Below, piece by piece: positions 10,486-21,462 of a stretch of 64,000 nt of DNA. Below the pieces are notes generated by a model that was not told the DNA's origin, did no database searches, and saw only the letters and a program-made list of their open reading frames with translations. How positions within the stretch are numbered: position 1 is the stretch's first letter; every line of letters begins with the position of its first letter. Source of the DNA: Achatina immaculata. Its lineage: Eukaryota; Mollusca; Gastropoda; Stylommatophora; Achatinidae. A program made the translations under genes and the position numbers. The stretch lies in contig CM019692.1 in assembly GCA_009760885.1 (NCBI GenBank), positions 52,636,355 to 52,700,354 on the forward strand, in the 5' to 3' direction.

Positions 10486-11526
10486 CATGTAGTCTGAGCC
10501 GCTGCTGGATGAATTGTTGTCGTTGCAGTTATCTTCTGTTCTGTTGACACGGCTACCGTGTAGAAGCTCTTCAAGACTTTCAATGTACTCTATCGCGTTG
10601 CGAAGGATCTCTACCTTAGGCAATCGCTGGTTTGGGTTCGGGCAAGTTCTGCGCTTTAGGGTTTCGAACGCTTCGTTCACCCTCTTGAGTCGCCTGCGTT
10701 CGCGCATGGTTGCCGCCTTCCTGCGGTCTATGGTCACGGTTTTTCTCTTGCACGCCTTGCATGCCCAAAGCAGGCACCGTCGGTTGGGTCCGTGATACCC
10801 AGGTGCAAGCACGTGGGGGATGTGCTCATCAGAATCGTCGTCATCGTCACACGAATCATTACCATGATCATTCCCGCAACCGACTTCGTCAACTTTTCGT
10901 CCAGATTTGTCGCCCTCTACTGTGGGAGAGCACGGCTGGGGTTCGTGGTTCAGACCACTAGAGCTGTTTTTAGAACCGGCACCGGAAACAGTAGCAGCCG
11001 GTTTATGAGTACCTGTGTCTTCCTTCTGAACGCCCTTCTCTGCAGGTTTGTTTACTGTCTCGTTGTCGTCTTTAGCCGGCGAAGGTGACGCACAGCCTCT
11101 GTCACTTTCTTTAAGAGCAAGGAAATGTTTGGAGGCGTCGACGGAAGCGGTGAGTCCTGTAGGTGAATGGAAGTTTGGATTGGAACCATTTCTGGTCCGC
11201 CTATGGAAGTCCATCTGGTTGTTTGGATAAAACGAATGATGATGGGGATGAGCATCGGCGTAGAAATGTTGAGACGAGTACCCGCTGTAGGCGTACACGT
11301 CAGGTGGGTACTGTCGAGCAAAGGCGGCCCTCGTGTAGGCTTGATGGTGCGGGCTGAGAAGCTCTTGTCGACCTGCAACTGAGGAAGTGTGAGGGTAAGG
11401 CATGTCCATGATCTGGCGGGGATCCTGAAGGTCTGCAGCGCCAGGTCCAAACGAGGCTGCATCGAACACGGAGGGAGGAGCGTTATGCTCGTACCGGCAG
11501 CTTCGATAATCTGCCATCATCATCAT
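10486..11526 (-). CDS. myoD: MyoD-family myogenic bHLH transcription factor, first coding exon
   Basis: This exon encodes 347 residues from four tandem ATGs (11526-11515) to a donor whose minus strand reads CATG|GTAAGTATC. The intron starts at 10485, phase 0. Residues 5-225 are low-complexity, rich in His, Tyr, Ser and Pro. An acidic run is at 227-234, the His/Cys region at 238-259 with the [12 protein letters not shown] motif (Trp254, the Pbx/Meis-contacting Trp in vertebrate MyoD), and the bHLH at about 268-322. The basic region has the Ala-Thr pair (272-273) of the myogenic code, but the usual junction Lys is Arg282. Helix 1, loop ([16 protein letters not shown]) and helix 2 are intact. 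Such factors dimerise with E proteins, bind CANNTG E-boxes and drive muscle genes in the nucleus. The intron after the bHLH matches the vertebrate family. Reading through the donor adds 17 hydrophobic residues to a stop. No TATA box is convincing; TATTATAAG on the minus strand near 11671-11679 and an E-box at 11619-11624 are weak candidates. Confidence 0.95.
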
Positions 11527-14435
11527 GTTGCTGTACCAACGAATACTCTGGTCGTTTTCAGCTTAATTAACAGTTTAAATCTTATCTTTAATCCATGCTT
11601 TATGGGGTTTTTTTCTCACACATGTATTTCTCTTAGACAATATTAAGAAACCGTTCACATTCAGACATTGCTTATAATATTACAAAAAGTAATCATCTCT
11701 TTCGAACAAAAAAAAGTTTAAACGCGAAACATTTCAATTCATGATTGAAAAATGTTTTTTTTTTTAACTAGATCATAAAAGTTTTAAGAATCCAAGCATT
11801 ATAGTACAAGACAATTATAAATCTGGTGTAGGGAGATATTGCCTCTAAGGAAAAAAAAATGATAAAAAATGATATTCTTATTTTCAGTTCCTTATCTGAG
11901 GAAACCTGATAACTTTCACCCCCGCTTGTCAGCGCGCGTTGCTCTACTGACATCCACGTCTGCTTCCTGCCTTAACAGAATCAATTTCATGTTTTTTCCC
12001 CCGCCAGCTTGCACACTCCTTCATGATGTCATCATTCGTAGTTCTTAAACTTCGCAGTTTTAAACTTCAAGAAGAAGTACATCCATGTTTACCAAGCTCC
12101 ATTCTCAAAGTCCGCCGGTTCTTATTTTCGCTCTAAAAACGTGCTATAGACGCTCCGATGAGTACGGCGATAAGTTTCCTGGCTAGTCATACACTCCAAG
12201 ACGGCTCAGATTAGATCATAAAGCGTTTCGCCAGTTCTTCCAGCAAAGATCAGAAAAGTTTCTCATCTGAAAAGAAAGGAAGAAAAAAAAAACATGGTGT
12301 TAACTTTTCGCTCAGTCCAGAATAAAAAAAAATTCCCTCCTTTAAATTAAAAAAAAAAAAAAGATATGAGAGATAAAAAAGAACTTGGAGCATTCCTTGT
12401 TTCATCCTCGACATATCTGGGAGACGTAGGTGTCCTTTTGTGTGGAAGTGGATAAGTATAAGAAGACTATAGATAGATTGGAGGCGTGTTATAAGGGATT
12501 TGTGAAGACTACAGATTACAAGATATCTTTTTTGAGACAGTGGAAGAGGATTTGTGTGTGTGTGCGCGTGCAGAAAACTCCTATGATTCGCTTTTAGAGA
12601 TATTCGTGTGCTGGGGGCTGTCACAGATGACTTATCTTATCCCTTTTTAAATTAAAGAAACTGGCCTTTTTTTTGGAAATGTATATACAAGCTCCCATCT
12701 TGAAGTACTGGCCCCTTGTTATATTCTCCTAGAATGTCAAACTAGAGAGAGCACAGATGATGATTTTCAAGATCAGTAATGCACTAACAGAAGTGCAGCT
12801 GCCACGCAAAGATTGTGACTTGTTAGAGTGTAATTTTTCTAGACGATCACGCTGGACATAATCTGATCAATGGAGACTTCTGCTGATGAATGTGAGCGAG
12901 TGTGGGGACTGGAAGAACAAACCTTTATCTTACATTGGGAATCCGAAACTTCCTCACGTTCCGCAGCAATTCCACAGGTATCTTCCTTATCGTTGGCCAA
13001 AGTTTTCGCTAGCTAAATCATTCCTAAATCTTGATTTAGTTTGTCTTATTTTTCTGCCAGTTGAAAGTCATATATAACGACATAATAAAGGATATATGGC
13101 TGGGGGAGATAATTCTCGCAGTTCTGAAACCCGAATTTGAAGGCCAGTTTATATTCTACTGTCAGGATTCATTTTCATGTACGTCTCACGCTTAACTGAG
13201 TAGTTAGGAGACTCGAGGATAACCCATTTAGATATCATAAGGAAGCCTTTCGGTGGCTTTCTCCTGGATCTTTCAATTATGTATTGTGTTAAAACACTAC
13301 TCCCACCAGTTGCCCCATATCACCTGGCCCCACGTCAGTGTTAATGTCAGTCGTATTCACAGTGTGAGGCCGGCCGGAATGAAAGTAATGCTTTTGTCAA
13401 CGTGTTGAGTTTTTTAAAAGTCGTTTCTTAAACTTCAGAACATTGTTAACATTGTCTATATCTGGCTTATTTTTACATAAAGTTATCTAAGAATTCAGAG
13501 CTTTATGATTTATTAATGGGATAGAGTAGGGTGTGTATGGTTTATCGCGAAAAACTGTAAATTAAGCATTTTGAACATGCGAGAAAGAAAAATATGACTA
13601 AGCTGAATGTGACACTGGTTTTCATGGTTAACAGAACATGCGTGCTGTATCATTTTAGTGTGCGCAAGTCTCGTTGCTTACATTTGCTAAAGTTATCATT
13701 TATTACTATCTTAAATATTTTATTATTTTGTTTACATCTCCGTCCACCGTTAAGTTTTTTTTCCTTCATTTATTGTATCATGCGTTCTCAGTTTAGCATT
13801 TGATTTTTGTTAGAAATGTTTTTCCTGATTCTGCAGAAATCTATCTACTAATTTTTTTTTCTGTTTTCTCTAATTCTCTGACAGCTTTTTCTCTCTGCTT
13901 TTTTGTTGTTGTTGTTGTTTGCTTTCACATTTTCTGAATCTTAATAAGTTTTCTTTTCATCCTTTGCCTGCTGCTTGTACTTTAAAACGATCCAGATCTA
14001 ATCTAGTTTTTTTTCCTTGTAGAATTTCATGTCTTTTCCTTTTCCAATGTACCTCTGTCATCTTGATACGAAAGTCATTACTGGAAAATGTTATATGTAG
14101 AATCTGTTTTATTCATGTATAATTTCCTTATCAAAAGTGTTGTTATAGTAGATTGGCTATTTAATGCTTTGGTAAGGCCAGGTCGTTATTTTACTAGCTA
14201 TTTAGATCTCTCAGTGCTATAGAAGTAGTGCAAGTTCGCAGTCTAGGTTTACTAGATTCAGATTCCTGCGCGGGACTTTATTTCTGTCGCCAAAAAGCAT
14301 GCTTTGGGAAAGCTAGAATGTGAATCGCGCGAAATCTGGCGGCTTGATTGCGTAATGTTTTAATGATACGACACATAATGATGATGATGATGACAATGAC
14401 GATATCACTAAGCAAATGTGATACTCGTTTCCCTG
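11527..14435. other. upstream flank of the MyoD-like gene; no gene recognised
   Basis: This contains the presumed 5' UTR and promoter of the minus-strand MyoD-like gene plus upstream sequence. It is AT-rich with several A or T runs. No second coding exon, SINE or LINE is apparent, making it the longest stretch in the first half of the window that looks largely free of recognisable repeats. That would fit retained regulatory sequence, but no specific enhancer can be named from sequence alone. Confidence 0.5.
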
Positions 14436-14439
14436 ATTA

Positions 14440-15085
14440 ACTCCACCAATCTCTCTCTCTTTGATATTCTCCATCAGCTCAATTGTGATTTTTCTGTTGG
14501 GTCATCGCGTTAGACTGTCCGTGATGTTTTTTTTTTAATTCTCTTGGCCTTCTCCTGCATCTTTTCCCAATTATCTTCCCTGTTGTTATGATGTGTTCAA
14601 GCCCTCTTGTTCTCATTATATGTTCAGTGAATGATGGGTGTCCTTTTCGTGTGGATTTAATTAGGTTCTAATCTACATTGCTTGTGTTAGACATTCCTTG
14701 TTTGTCATCTTAGCTGTCCATGGCATGCTTAACATTCTTCTAATGAATCACGTCTCAGTTGCCCTCCAGTGATCTTTCTATCGATCTGTTGATTGTCCAT
14801 GACTCACTTCCCATAGGCTCAAGGTAGCATTTTAGAACTCTCTTTCTGATGTTCACTGATAGAGATGCATTGCACAAGATGTTTGTCATTTGTTGGAATA
14901 GAGATGCATTGCACAAGATGTTTGTCATTTGTTGGAAAACTGTTTTGGCTTGACATATTCTATTCTTGATTTCAGAGATGCGTCTCCCATTTGATTTACT
15001 CGAGTGCCCAGATATTTAAATGCATACATTTGACTCAAGGTTGCTCCATGTACCTTAACACTGCATTTAGATGGGGTTTTCTTTC
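14440..15085 (-). pseudogene. diverged RTE-like LINE fragment (RT C-terminal part)
   Basis: On nucleotide comparison this follows the same order of blocks as the better-preserved RTE copy at 16397-17310: the GRPR-type region, the mid-domain around AACATTCTTCTAATGAA, TTGTCCATGACTCACTTCC, and the segment before the YADD motif. It has many stops and indels. It contains a local direct duplication of about 38 bases (GATAGAGATGCATTGCACAA, twice at about 14858-14935). It is an old dead copy. Confidence 0.75.
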
Positions 15086-15374
15086 CTGATGTGACCACAT
15101 GTCATTGGGAACATGGAGACGCACAATTCAGGAAGAACTAAAAGAAGCGAGAAAGACATGGTTTGAGGTATTCCGACTTGGTCAAGACAGGATTGGCTGA
15201 AGTACCTTTGTTGATGCCTTATGCTCAAATGGGAGTACAGAGGGTTGATGAAGATGATGATCATATATATATATAACGCTGCTGATTTCAACAAAGCTTC
15301 AAATGTGATTTTTGTGATTTTGTGACTCAAAAAGGTGAATATTTTCTACTTGTTTATCGAAAAGTCTTTTCAGT
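15067..15374. other. spacer with no gene recognised
   Basis: This includes a short (AT)n run at about 15263-15274. No coding evidence. Confidence 0.4.
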
Positions 15375-15660
15375 TAGGAGACCGGCTAGCGTAGTGGTTA
15401 TAGCACTCGTCTAGCAACCGAATGGTCGAGGGTTCGAATTCCCCAGCTGAGCGGGTTTTTTTTCTGAAATACGGCTCCAGGGTTCACCCAGCCTCGGAAA
15501 ATGGATACCAGAGAAATCTGGGAAGGTAAAGCGACCAGGCGTGATACTGACCACATCAGACTTTCATGTGTCGAAGGTCATGGAAAATACGAGCATAACA
15601 CCGTATTCCTCAATATGCCTTAATGACATGGAAACAGGAATTTTATCTTCAACTTTTACC
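15375..15660 (+). mobile_element. tRNA-derived SINE, nearly full length
   Basis: The tRNA-like head has an A box (GCTAGCGTAGTGGTTATAGC, from about 15392) and a very good B box (GGGTTCGAATTCC) at 15431-15443. A T run and the body follow, with GGTTCACCCAGCC and AATGGATACCAG, then a 3' part with CTTAATGACATGGAAACAGG and CAACTTTTACC. The 3' part also appears in inverse order at 25800-25880 and 41455-41500. The pol III boxes look close to functional, which makes this the best-preserved SINE in the window. Confidence 0.88.
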
Positions 15661-15967
15661 TTCCAAGTTTTTGGTTGAGGTTAGATGATGGTGTGTTGTA
15701 AGTGTTGTATGTATGTTTATGAACTGTTCTCTTATTATGTTACAGACACATCGTGTTAAGCCTATCTATGAACGAAATTTGAAAAAAAAAGACGTACGTT
15801 TTTCTCACTCACTGCGTATTTATGAATTTAAAAAATATTTAATAATAATCACACAGATTTACAATGTTCAGCTTAACTCTTACATTACAAGTATTTTGTG
15901 GTGCGTATATGCACAAAGCTGGTACTACCATTAAGTCGCCAGGACAAGCAACCCAGGGCGAAGTTTT

Positions 15968-16304
15968 CAGAGGAACATAACACAGACCTTTGAGGAATAT
16001 AACACAGACCTTTGAGGAATATAACACAGACCTTTGAGGAATATAACACGGACCTTTCAGGAATATAACACAGACCTTTCAGGAATATAACACAGACCTT
16101 TGAGGAATATAACACAGACCTTTGAGGAATATAACACAGACCTTTGAGGAATATAACACAGACCTTTCAGGAATATAATACAGACCTTTCAGGAATATAA
16201 CACAGGCCTTTGAGGAATATAACACAGACCTTTGAGGAATATAACACAGACCTTTCAGGAATATAACACAGACCTTTCAGGAATATAACACAGACCTTTG
16301 AGGA
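15968..16304. repeat. 22-bp tandem repeat, about 15 copies
   Basis: Unit GGAATATAACACAGACCTTT plus two bases that are either GA or CA. Runs of GA-type and CA-type units occur in blocks, which suggests amplification of multi-unit blocks. Confidence 0.95.
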
Positions 16305-16396
16305 TCATACTTACTGCTGAGTCTTGTTCCAGACGTAAAATGGTCTGGTAGCTGTCCTGCGTCTGTGGTGTTGTACGAAGCTTTCCTTGAAATACA

Positions 16397-17310
16397 TCAT
16401 CATCATCATCATCATCGTCATCAGGTGCCGTGCTGACTGGCGTTGGCTATAATACTTCTCTAGAGTACACGATCCTTCATGCAGGCCATTAGCTCAGTTG
16501 GTGATCTCCTCTCACACCATCCTGTCAGATTGTCCAGTATCATTTCTCTTGGTCTTCCTCTTGATCTTCTTCCTTCTATTTTTCCTGTTGTTATAACATT
16601 TTCAATGCCCCCTCTTCTCATTGCGTGTCCTATGAAAGTACATTGTCTTTCTCTTATTTTTTTTAGAAGATTTTTTTTTGTCTCTCCAGCTCTTCTCATA
16701 CATTCTTCATTAGTTATTTTTGCTATCCAGGGGATTTGCAACATTCTTCTAATAAACCACATTTCTGCTGCTTCCAATGATTTTTGTGCAGACTTGCCTA
16801 TTGTCCATGATTCACTTCCATATAACAAGATAGGTTCAATATAGCATTTTATGACTCGTTTTCTAACATTCATTGATAAGGATGTGTTGCATAATATGTT
16901 TCTCATTCTCTGAAATGCAGTTTGTGCATGGCCTATTCTGTTCTGCATTTCCCATGTGAAGTTATTACTACTCCAAGGTATTTCAATTTCTGGACCTGCT
17001 TTAGAATAGTTCCGTTTAATTTTATACTACATGTTGGTGGATTCTGTTTCTTAGATATAACCATAGTCGCTGTCTTTTTGATGTTCAAAGTAAGGCCTTT
17101 CTGTTCACTTTCTTTGGCGACTTTATCCAAGAGATTTTGCAGGTCTTGTTGGTTCTCAGCTATCAGTACTGTGTCGTCAGCATACTGAAGGTTGTTAATA
17201 TTGTATCCTCCAATTTTTATACCTGGTTCAGTGATGATCGTTCTTAGAATATTCTCGCTGTATAGAGGAAAAAAGGTCTGGAGATAGTACACATCCTTGT
17301 CGCACCCTTT
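16397..17310 (-). pseudogene. RTE-like LINE, 5'-truncated: RT palm end, thumb and C-terminal domain
   Basis: The minus strand encodes in two adjacent frames the C-terminal half of an RTE/BovB-type reverse transcriptase. The first piece (17292-16933) includes LQYADDTVLIAE with the catalytic Asp pair, then the KKT and FKYLGVVIT-like blocks. The second (16948-16460) covers IEPILLYGSESWTIGK, RRMLQIPW, FIGHAMRRGG and GRRSRGRPRE. One frameshift separates them near 16940. The 3' end at 16397 carries a (GAT)n tail. The endonuclease domain and the first half of RT are missing. In life such a protein would copy its RNA at a nicked target site. Close relatives in the window are at 18985-20084 and 63823-64000. 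Confidence 0.92.
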
Positions 17311-17319
17311 GTTTTATAG

Positions 17320-18900
17320 GTTGATATTTTCCAGTTTTATTTTCAACTCGATTGCTGCTTCTTGTTGCCAGTATAGATGTTTTAAAATCCTCAAGTCTTT
17401 GCTATATGTCTTCAAGCATTTTAAATATGTACATTTTCTATAACATTCGTATTTCCGTCATTCTCTGAAGTTTTATCGTGATCTTTAAAGGGAATAATAA
17501 ATTCTTCACAACTTTACAGTATTCATTAACTTCTTCTTATCTATTTTCCAAACAGAGACTACGGAATCCAAATTATTTTCTTATATTTTCAGTTTATATG
17601 TTTTCGTTTCTGTTTATGTCGTATCTCTTCTGTTTCTGTGTTAAATCTGCACCTTCTGTGTACTATAACTGATTGAACAATTTGTCTCTGAAAGTATTGA
17701 CACACGTTTATGGCTTGAAACAGGCGTGTCTAAGAAAGTTCTGACACAAGACAGAAACTTCAGACCTGGTAAAAGAATGAAACATGCTTTGGACGCTAAA
17801 ACTGGCATGTTTAAAAAAAAAAAAACAAACTTGACACAGCAACGGAAAGGGTCAGTGGTCATTACTAGTTTCCTAACGTTGTACTTTCCTAGAGTTATTT
17901 ACAGAATTTTTGTTTGTCAACATTTTTTTTTGTATGCACAGATGGCTAACCAGAACAGCGGTGGTACATTCCGACAAACTTGTAAATCGATTTGGTCGTT
18001 AGCCGAAAGTTCTGTAGCTCATATATGCGTGTTTGTTGTGCAGACAGTAAAGTACTAGTTCAGCTCATTAAAAAAAAAATTAATATCATGCAAAACAGAT
18101 ATGATAATAGTTTAATAGATTATTTTTACTAAATGCACAATAAGTGTTGGTGGCTTGTGGAAGGGGGAAAAAAGGGGGTAAGTGTTTTTTTTCGGGGGGG
18201 GGGGGGGAGGGAATTGTGAAAATATCCGAAATATCGCCTGTCGACCGATCACGGCTTAAGAACTTATTTATTCCAACTTCCTTGTTAGGTTCGAAACCTC
18301 GCAGATCGAGCGATCGCGCGACCAGGACTAACAGTGTTAAATGTTAGGGCGCGTGGTATGTATTTTGAAGGGTATTGACTCAGCTGGGATTACGTGGTGT
18401 GTGGTGTGCCATTTGTATCAGTTTCTGTTTCCTACAGCGAACGCCACTTTGTGAAATAGATTTTACTGGAGCTTGGAAAAAAAAAACAAGAAACGGAACC
18501 AGTTTCCCCTGGTCATAGAAAAACAGAGACTAGAAAAACTGCGTTACGCAACTAACGAATCAAATATCACAATTTCGCTGAACTTTCAAAAAGTGATTGT
18601 TATCAATTTTCCCTGTAACGACGTGGCACATGGAAGATTTTTTTTTAAGTGCGCGCGAAGAAATATTTCGTTTTCCTAATGTCAATATCCACGAGTCTGG
18701 AAAATCTTAGAACCATGCCTCTAGAATATGCATTATTTCCAATAGTATAATTTGTTAAAAGCAGATCATTATATACTACCACGGTCTAATTTGTAAATGT
18801 CTTCAGTTCACCTCTAGAACTCTAATGTTACTGAAAAAATAATGGCGGAAAGAAATACTGCGACTAGAAAATTGAAAACCATAACGCAAGAAGTTATGAC
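17320..18900. other. no gene recognised
   Basis: AT-rich sequence with a G run at about 18197-18208 and a perfect pol III B-box match (GGTTCGAAACC) at 18288-18298. No matching A box was found at tRNA or SINE spacing, so a tRNA gene is not supported. Short open frames have no recognisable similarity. Confidence 0.5.
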
Positions 18901-18904
18901 ATGC

Positions 18905-18984
18905 AACAGGACCTCAACAAGTCTAAGTTCGGCACTGCAACTTAGGGCCTCGCCAAGTCTAAATTCAGCACTATAACTTAGGAC
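18905..18984. repeat. remnant of the 33-bp repeat family, left side of an insertion
   Basis: Two or so diverged copies of the unit seen at 22000-22490 (ACTGCAACTTAGGGCCTC, AAGTCTAAAT). The sequence stops at ACTTAGGAC (18976-18984) and the family resumes at 20085 with the same nine bases, so the intervening 1.1 kb is an insertion. Confidence 0.8.
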
Positions 18985-20084
18985 ATCATCACCATCATCA
19001 GGTGCCGTGCCGACAGGCGTTGGCTATTAATGCTTCTCCAGAGTAAACGATCTTTCGTGCAGGCCATCAGCTCAGTTGGTGATCTCCTCTCACACCATCC
19101 GGGTCAGACTGTCCAGTATCATTTCTCTTGATCTTCCCCTGGCTCTTCTTCTCTCTGTTCTTCCTACTGTTAAAATAGTTCAATGCCCTCTCTTCTCATT
19201 GCATGTCCTGAGAAAGTACATTGTGTCTCTCTTATTTTACTGGCAAGATTTTTTTGTCTCTCCAGCTCTTCTAATACATTCTTCATTAGTTATTTTTGCT
19301 AATGATTGAAGAAGATGATGTTACGTGTAACTAAACAGCGAGTTTAACCCATGTGGTTCCAGCGTCCCATAATTTTGAACCACATGGGTTAAACTCGCTG
19401 TTTAGTTACACGTAACATCATCTTCTTCAATCATTATAGTACCTCTCCACTAAATCCACCCCTTTTTACTTTTCAAACTTCCTCACAGCATCACTCTGCA
19501 ACCCCGCTATTTTCTCAGCAACCCCTCTTCTCTGCAACATCTCTTCCCCAATCACCTGTTTCAAATTCTCCTAGCTAGGCCAGTAGTGCGTCACTCTCTC
19601 TCCCCTCCCCGGTTCCCCATCCACCACTCCCAGTTACAACCCACCGACCACATGTCACAGGTCTCTATTTAAACAATTTCCACGTCCTACCAGATCCATT
19701 CCTGACACATACCGCCAGACAAGCCACACCTTATTTACAGCTAAGTACCTTTTTTTTTTTTTTACAGTATTCATGTAAATCTATACTTTATCTCCTCTCC
19801 CTATTTCTTCGTCCTGTATGTTTTTGTATGATTAAGGCTCACGCCGAAACGTCACAACTTTGTAATCGTTAAGTAATAAAGCTGCTCCTACTTTTTTCCA
19901 ATTTTATACATTCTAGTATCACAGCTTTACTGCAGTGTTTAGTGTATAGTTGTATACTTATACACCAATTATTGTGTTACTTAGTTATTTTTGCTGTCCA
20001 GGGAATTCGCAACATTCTTCTAATAAACCACATTTCTGCTACTTCCAGTGATTTTTGTGCAGACCTGCCTACTGTCCATGATTC
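18985..20084 (-). mobile_element. RTE-like LINE fragment, itself interrupted by a younger insertion
   Basis: 18985-19300 and 19996-20084 together align with 16397-16815 of the neighbouring RTE copy, on the same strand, with the (ATC)n 3' tail at 18985. The nine bases ACTTAGGAC occur at 18976-18984 and again at 20085-20093, a plausible target-site duplication from insertion into the 33-bp repeat family. The element is 5'-truncated in the RT C-terminal domain. The gap 19301-19980 is a second insertion (separate entry). Confidence 0.85.
19301..19980 (+). mobile_element. Penelope-like retroelement fragment nested in the RTE copy, with a 58-bp inverted repeat
   Basis: A 680-base insertion is flanked by a perfect 15-base direct repeat TTAGTTATTTTTGCT (19286-19300 and 19981-19995). 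It opens with a perfect hairpin: 19301-19358 is the exact reverse complement of 19378-19435, around a 19-base loop. Further right is GATTAAGGCTCACGCCGAAAC (19830-19850), a hammerhead-ribozyme-like core, then a 3' region with TAATAAAGC that is shared with the small insertion at 23940-24024. No open reading frame is left. The Penelope-like assignment rests on the ribozyme-like core and the inverted 5' arrangement known for that group; it is inference. Confidence 0.75.
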
Positions 20085-20300
20085 ACTTAGGACCTCGACA
20101 AGTCTAAATCCGTCAATGATGTCTTAGGGTGTCGACATTCTAAATCTGGGACTGCAACGTAAGGTCTCACCAAGTCTAAATCTGGCACTTGTGGTTTGTC
20201 TACAACCAGAAAGGTCCCAATCAGCTCATGTGTCAAACTATGCACCTGGCATCTCTCGGAGTAGGACATCAGGTTGTGATTTAAACGTAAAACGTTTATA
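20085..20300. repeat. 33-bp repeat family remnant and its right flank
   Basis: Continuation of the family broken at 18984. The flank with GGTTTGTCTACAACCAGAAA and ATGCACCTGGC also follows the main array at 22490-22560, so both loci derive from the same larger repeat. Confidence 0.8.
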
Positions 20301-20479
20301 AACACATTTTTATATCACATTGTTTCTTGAACATGGGTTTCTGAGAGACGTTGATAATTTTCATGAGAATATTTTTAAAATATATAAGACATTATGCGAA
20401 TAAAAATTTCTTCCTCTACTGCATCTCTCAGTTATAACACAGTAATAGCTATATCTCTTTTTCACATAGTGAAGGGAAC

Positions 20480-20850
20480 GCCATGGTCTTGGGGCCAGGA
20501 GTTCGTCTCGGATATTGGAGGTTGCAGGTTCGAATCTCAAATGCATAGAATTTTTTTTACTTTGTCCATCCACCAGCAACAAACTTCTCTCGTCTGTGGG
20601 CAGCCGGACAGAACCCACGTATGTTGTCGTGCATGTTGTCGTGCATGTCCCTTGGCACTTGAAAATCGTAAAAATAATAGACCAGACGGCCGCTGTCCGG
20701 TCATAAGTCTAGGAAATCTACCAGGGAAATTGTCGCACTCTCTTGGGGTGTCTATGTTGACTGCGACACCTGTTCTGAGCTGGTACCTGGGATGTGCTGG
20801 CGAGCAGATGTAGAAACATCCTGGCTATGATCAAGTCTTTTCCGAACAAG
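20480..20850 (+). mobile_element. tRNA-derived SINE, second family
   Basis: A tRNA-like head with a B box (GCAGGTTCGAATCTC) at about 20524-20538 is followed by a T run and a body. The 3' part, GTCTAGGAAATCTACCAGGG through GGTGTCTATGTTGACTGC to CTGAGCTGGTACCTGG, matches 55808-55890. The body contains a short duplication (GTTGTCGTGCAT, twice). It differs from the 15375 family in body and tail. Confidence 0.8.
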
Positions 20851-20854
20851 GAAG

Positions 20855-21460
20855 GAGCAACCAATTTCTACAGTTCTATTCTCTTACTTGACGTCTCAAC
20901 GTTTTTGATGAGCTTCATTTCGTTCTTGGTATTTAAAAGCATTTGCACTGCAGAAACATTGCTCAGTGTAAACAGTACCAGTGTCTCTTCACAATCAGAA
21001 GCTGAACAAGAGTGTGTAAGTTGCCAGGACTAAGAAAATACGTTACTTTCATATAAATTTACTAACGTTTTGGACAAAAATCAAGATAGTGCTGATCATA
21101 AAGGCAAATTCAGCGAATCCAGTGCTCTGATGTTAACAAAAACATTTATATATAAAGAAGAAAATATCAGGACTAGTCATACGTTGTAGATAAGTAAATT
21201 TCATCTACATTTTACTCAGAAAACTAACACACAATGACTATTACTTTAGTCTACATTTTGTTGTATTCCATGTATATAGCTATTACCGTTCAACTAAAGT
21301 TGTTTATGTCTACTTCGCAATGAAATGTTAACATATGCCAATGTTTGTCTGTGATTAGGAAATGTCAGTTCATTTCTCTCTGAGTCCTTCTCTTCTTTCA
21401 CTCTAAAACCACTTACTCTTATTTCTTTTTCTGTTTCTATGCTCCAGCGCAGCAGTTAGT
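20855..21460. other. no gene recognised
   Basis: AT-rich spacer. A short Ser/Leu-rich frame at 20794-21033 starts on a non-ATG codon inside the SINE and is not credible. Confidence 0.45.
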
Positions 21461-21462
21461 GC

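Noticed and set aside
11052..11462. 136-codon frame on the same strand as the MyoD-like exon
   Set aside because: Shifted-frame shadow of the conserved MyoD reading frame.
15380..15450. Genuine tRNA gene
   Set aside because: The tRNA-like head continues into a SINE body shared with other loci, and the acceptor stem does not close.
15968..16304. CRISPR-like array of 22-bp repeats
   Set aside because: Units are directly contiguous without unique spacers, and the genome is animal; same applies to all other arrays here.
16479..16844. 121-codon plus-strand frame
   Set aside because: Antisense shadow of the RTE reverse transcriptase frame.
18255..18300. Possible tRNA gene (perfect B box GGTTCGAAACC)
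   Set aside because: No A box or cloverleaf could be fitted around it.
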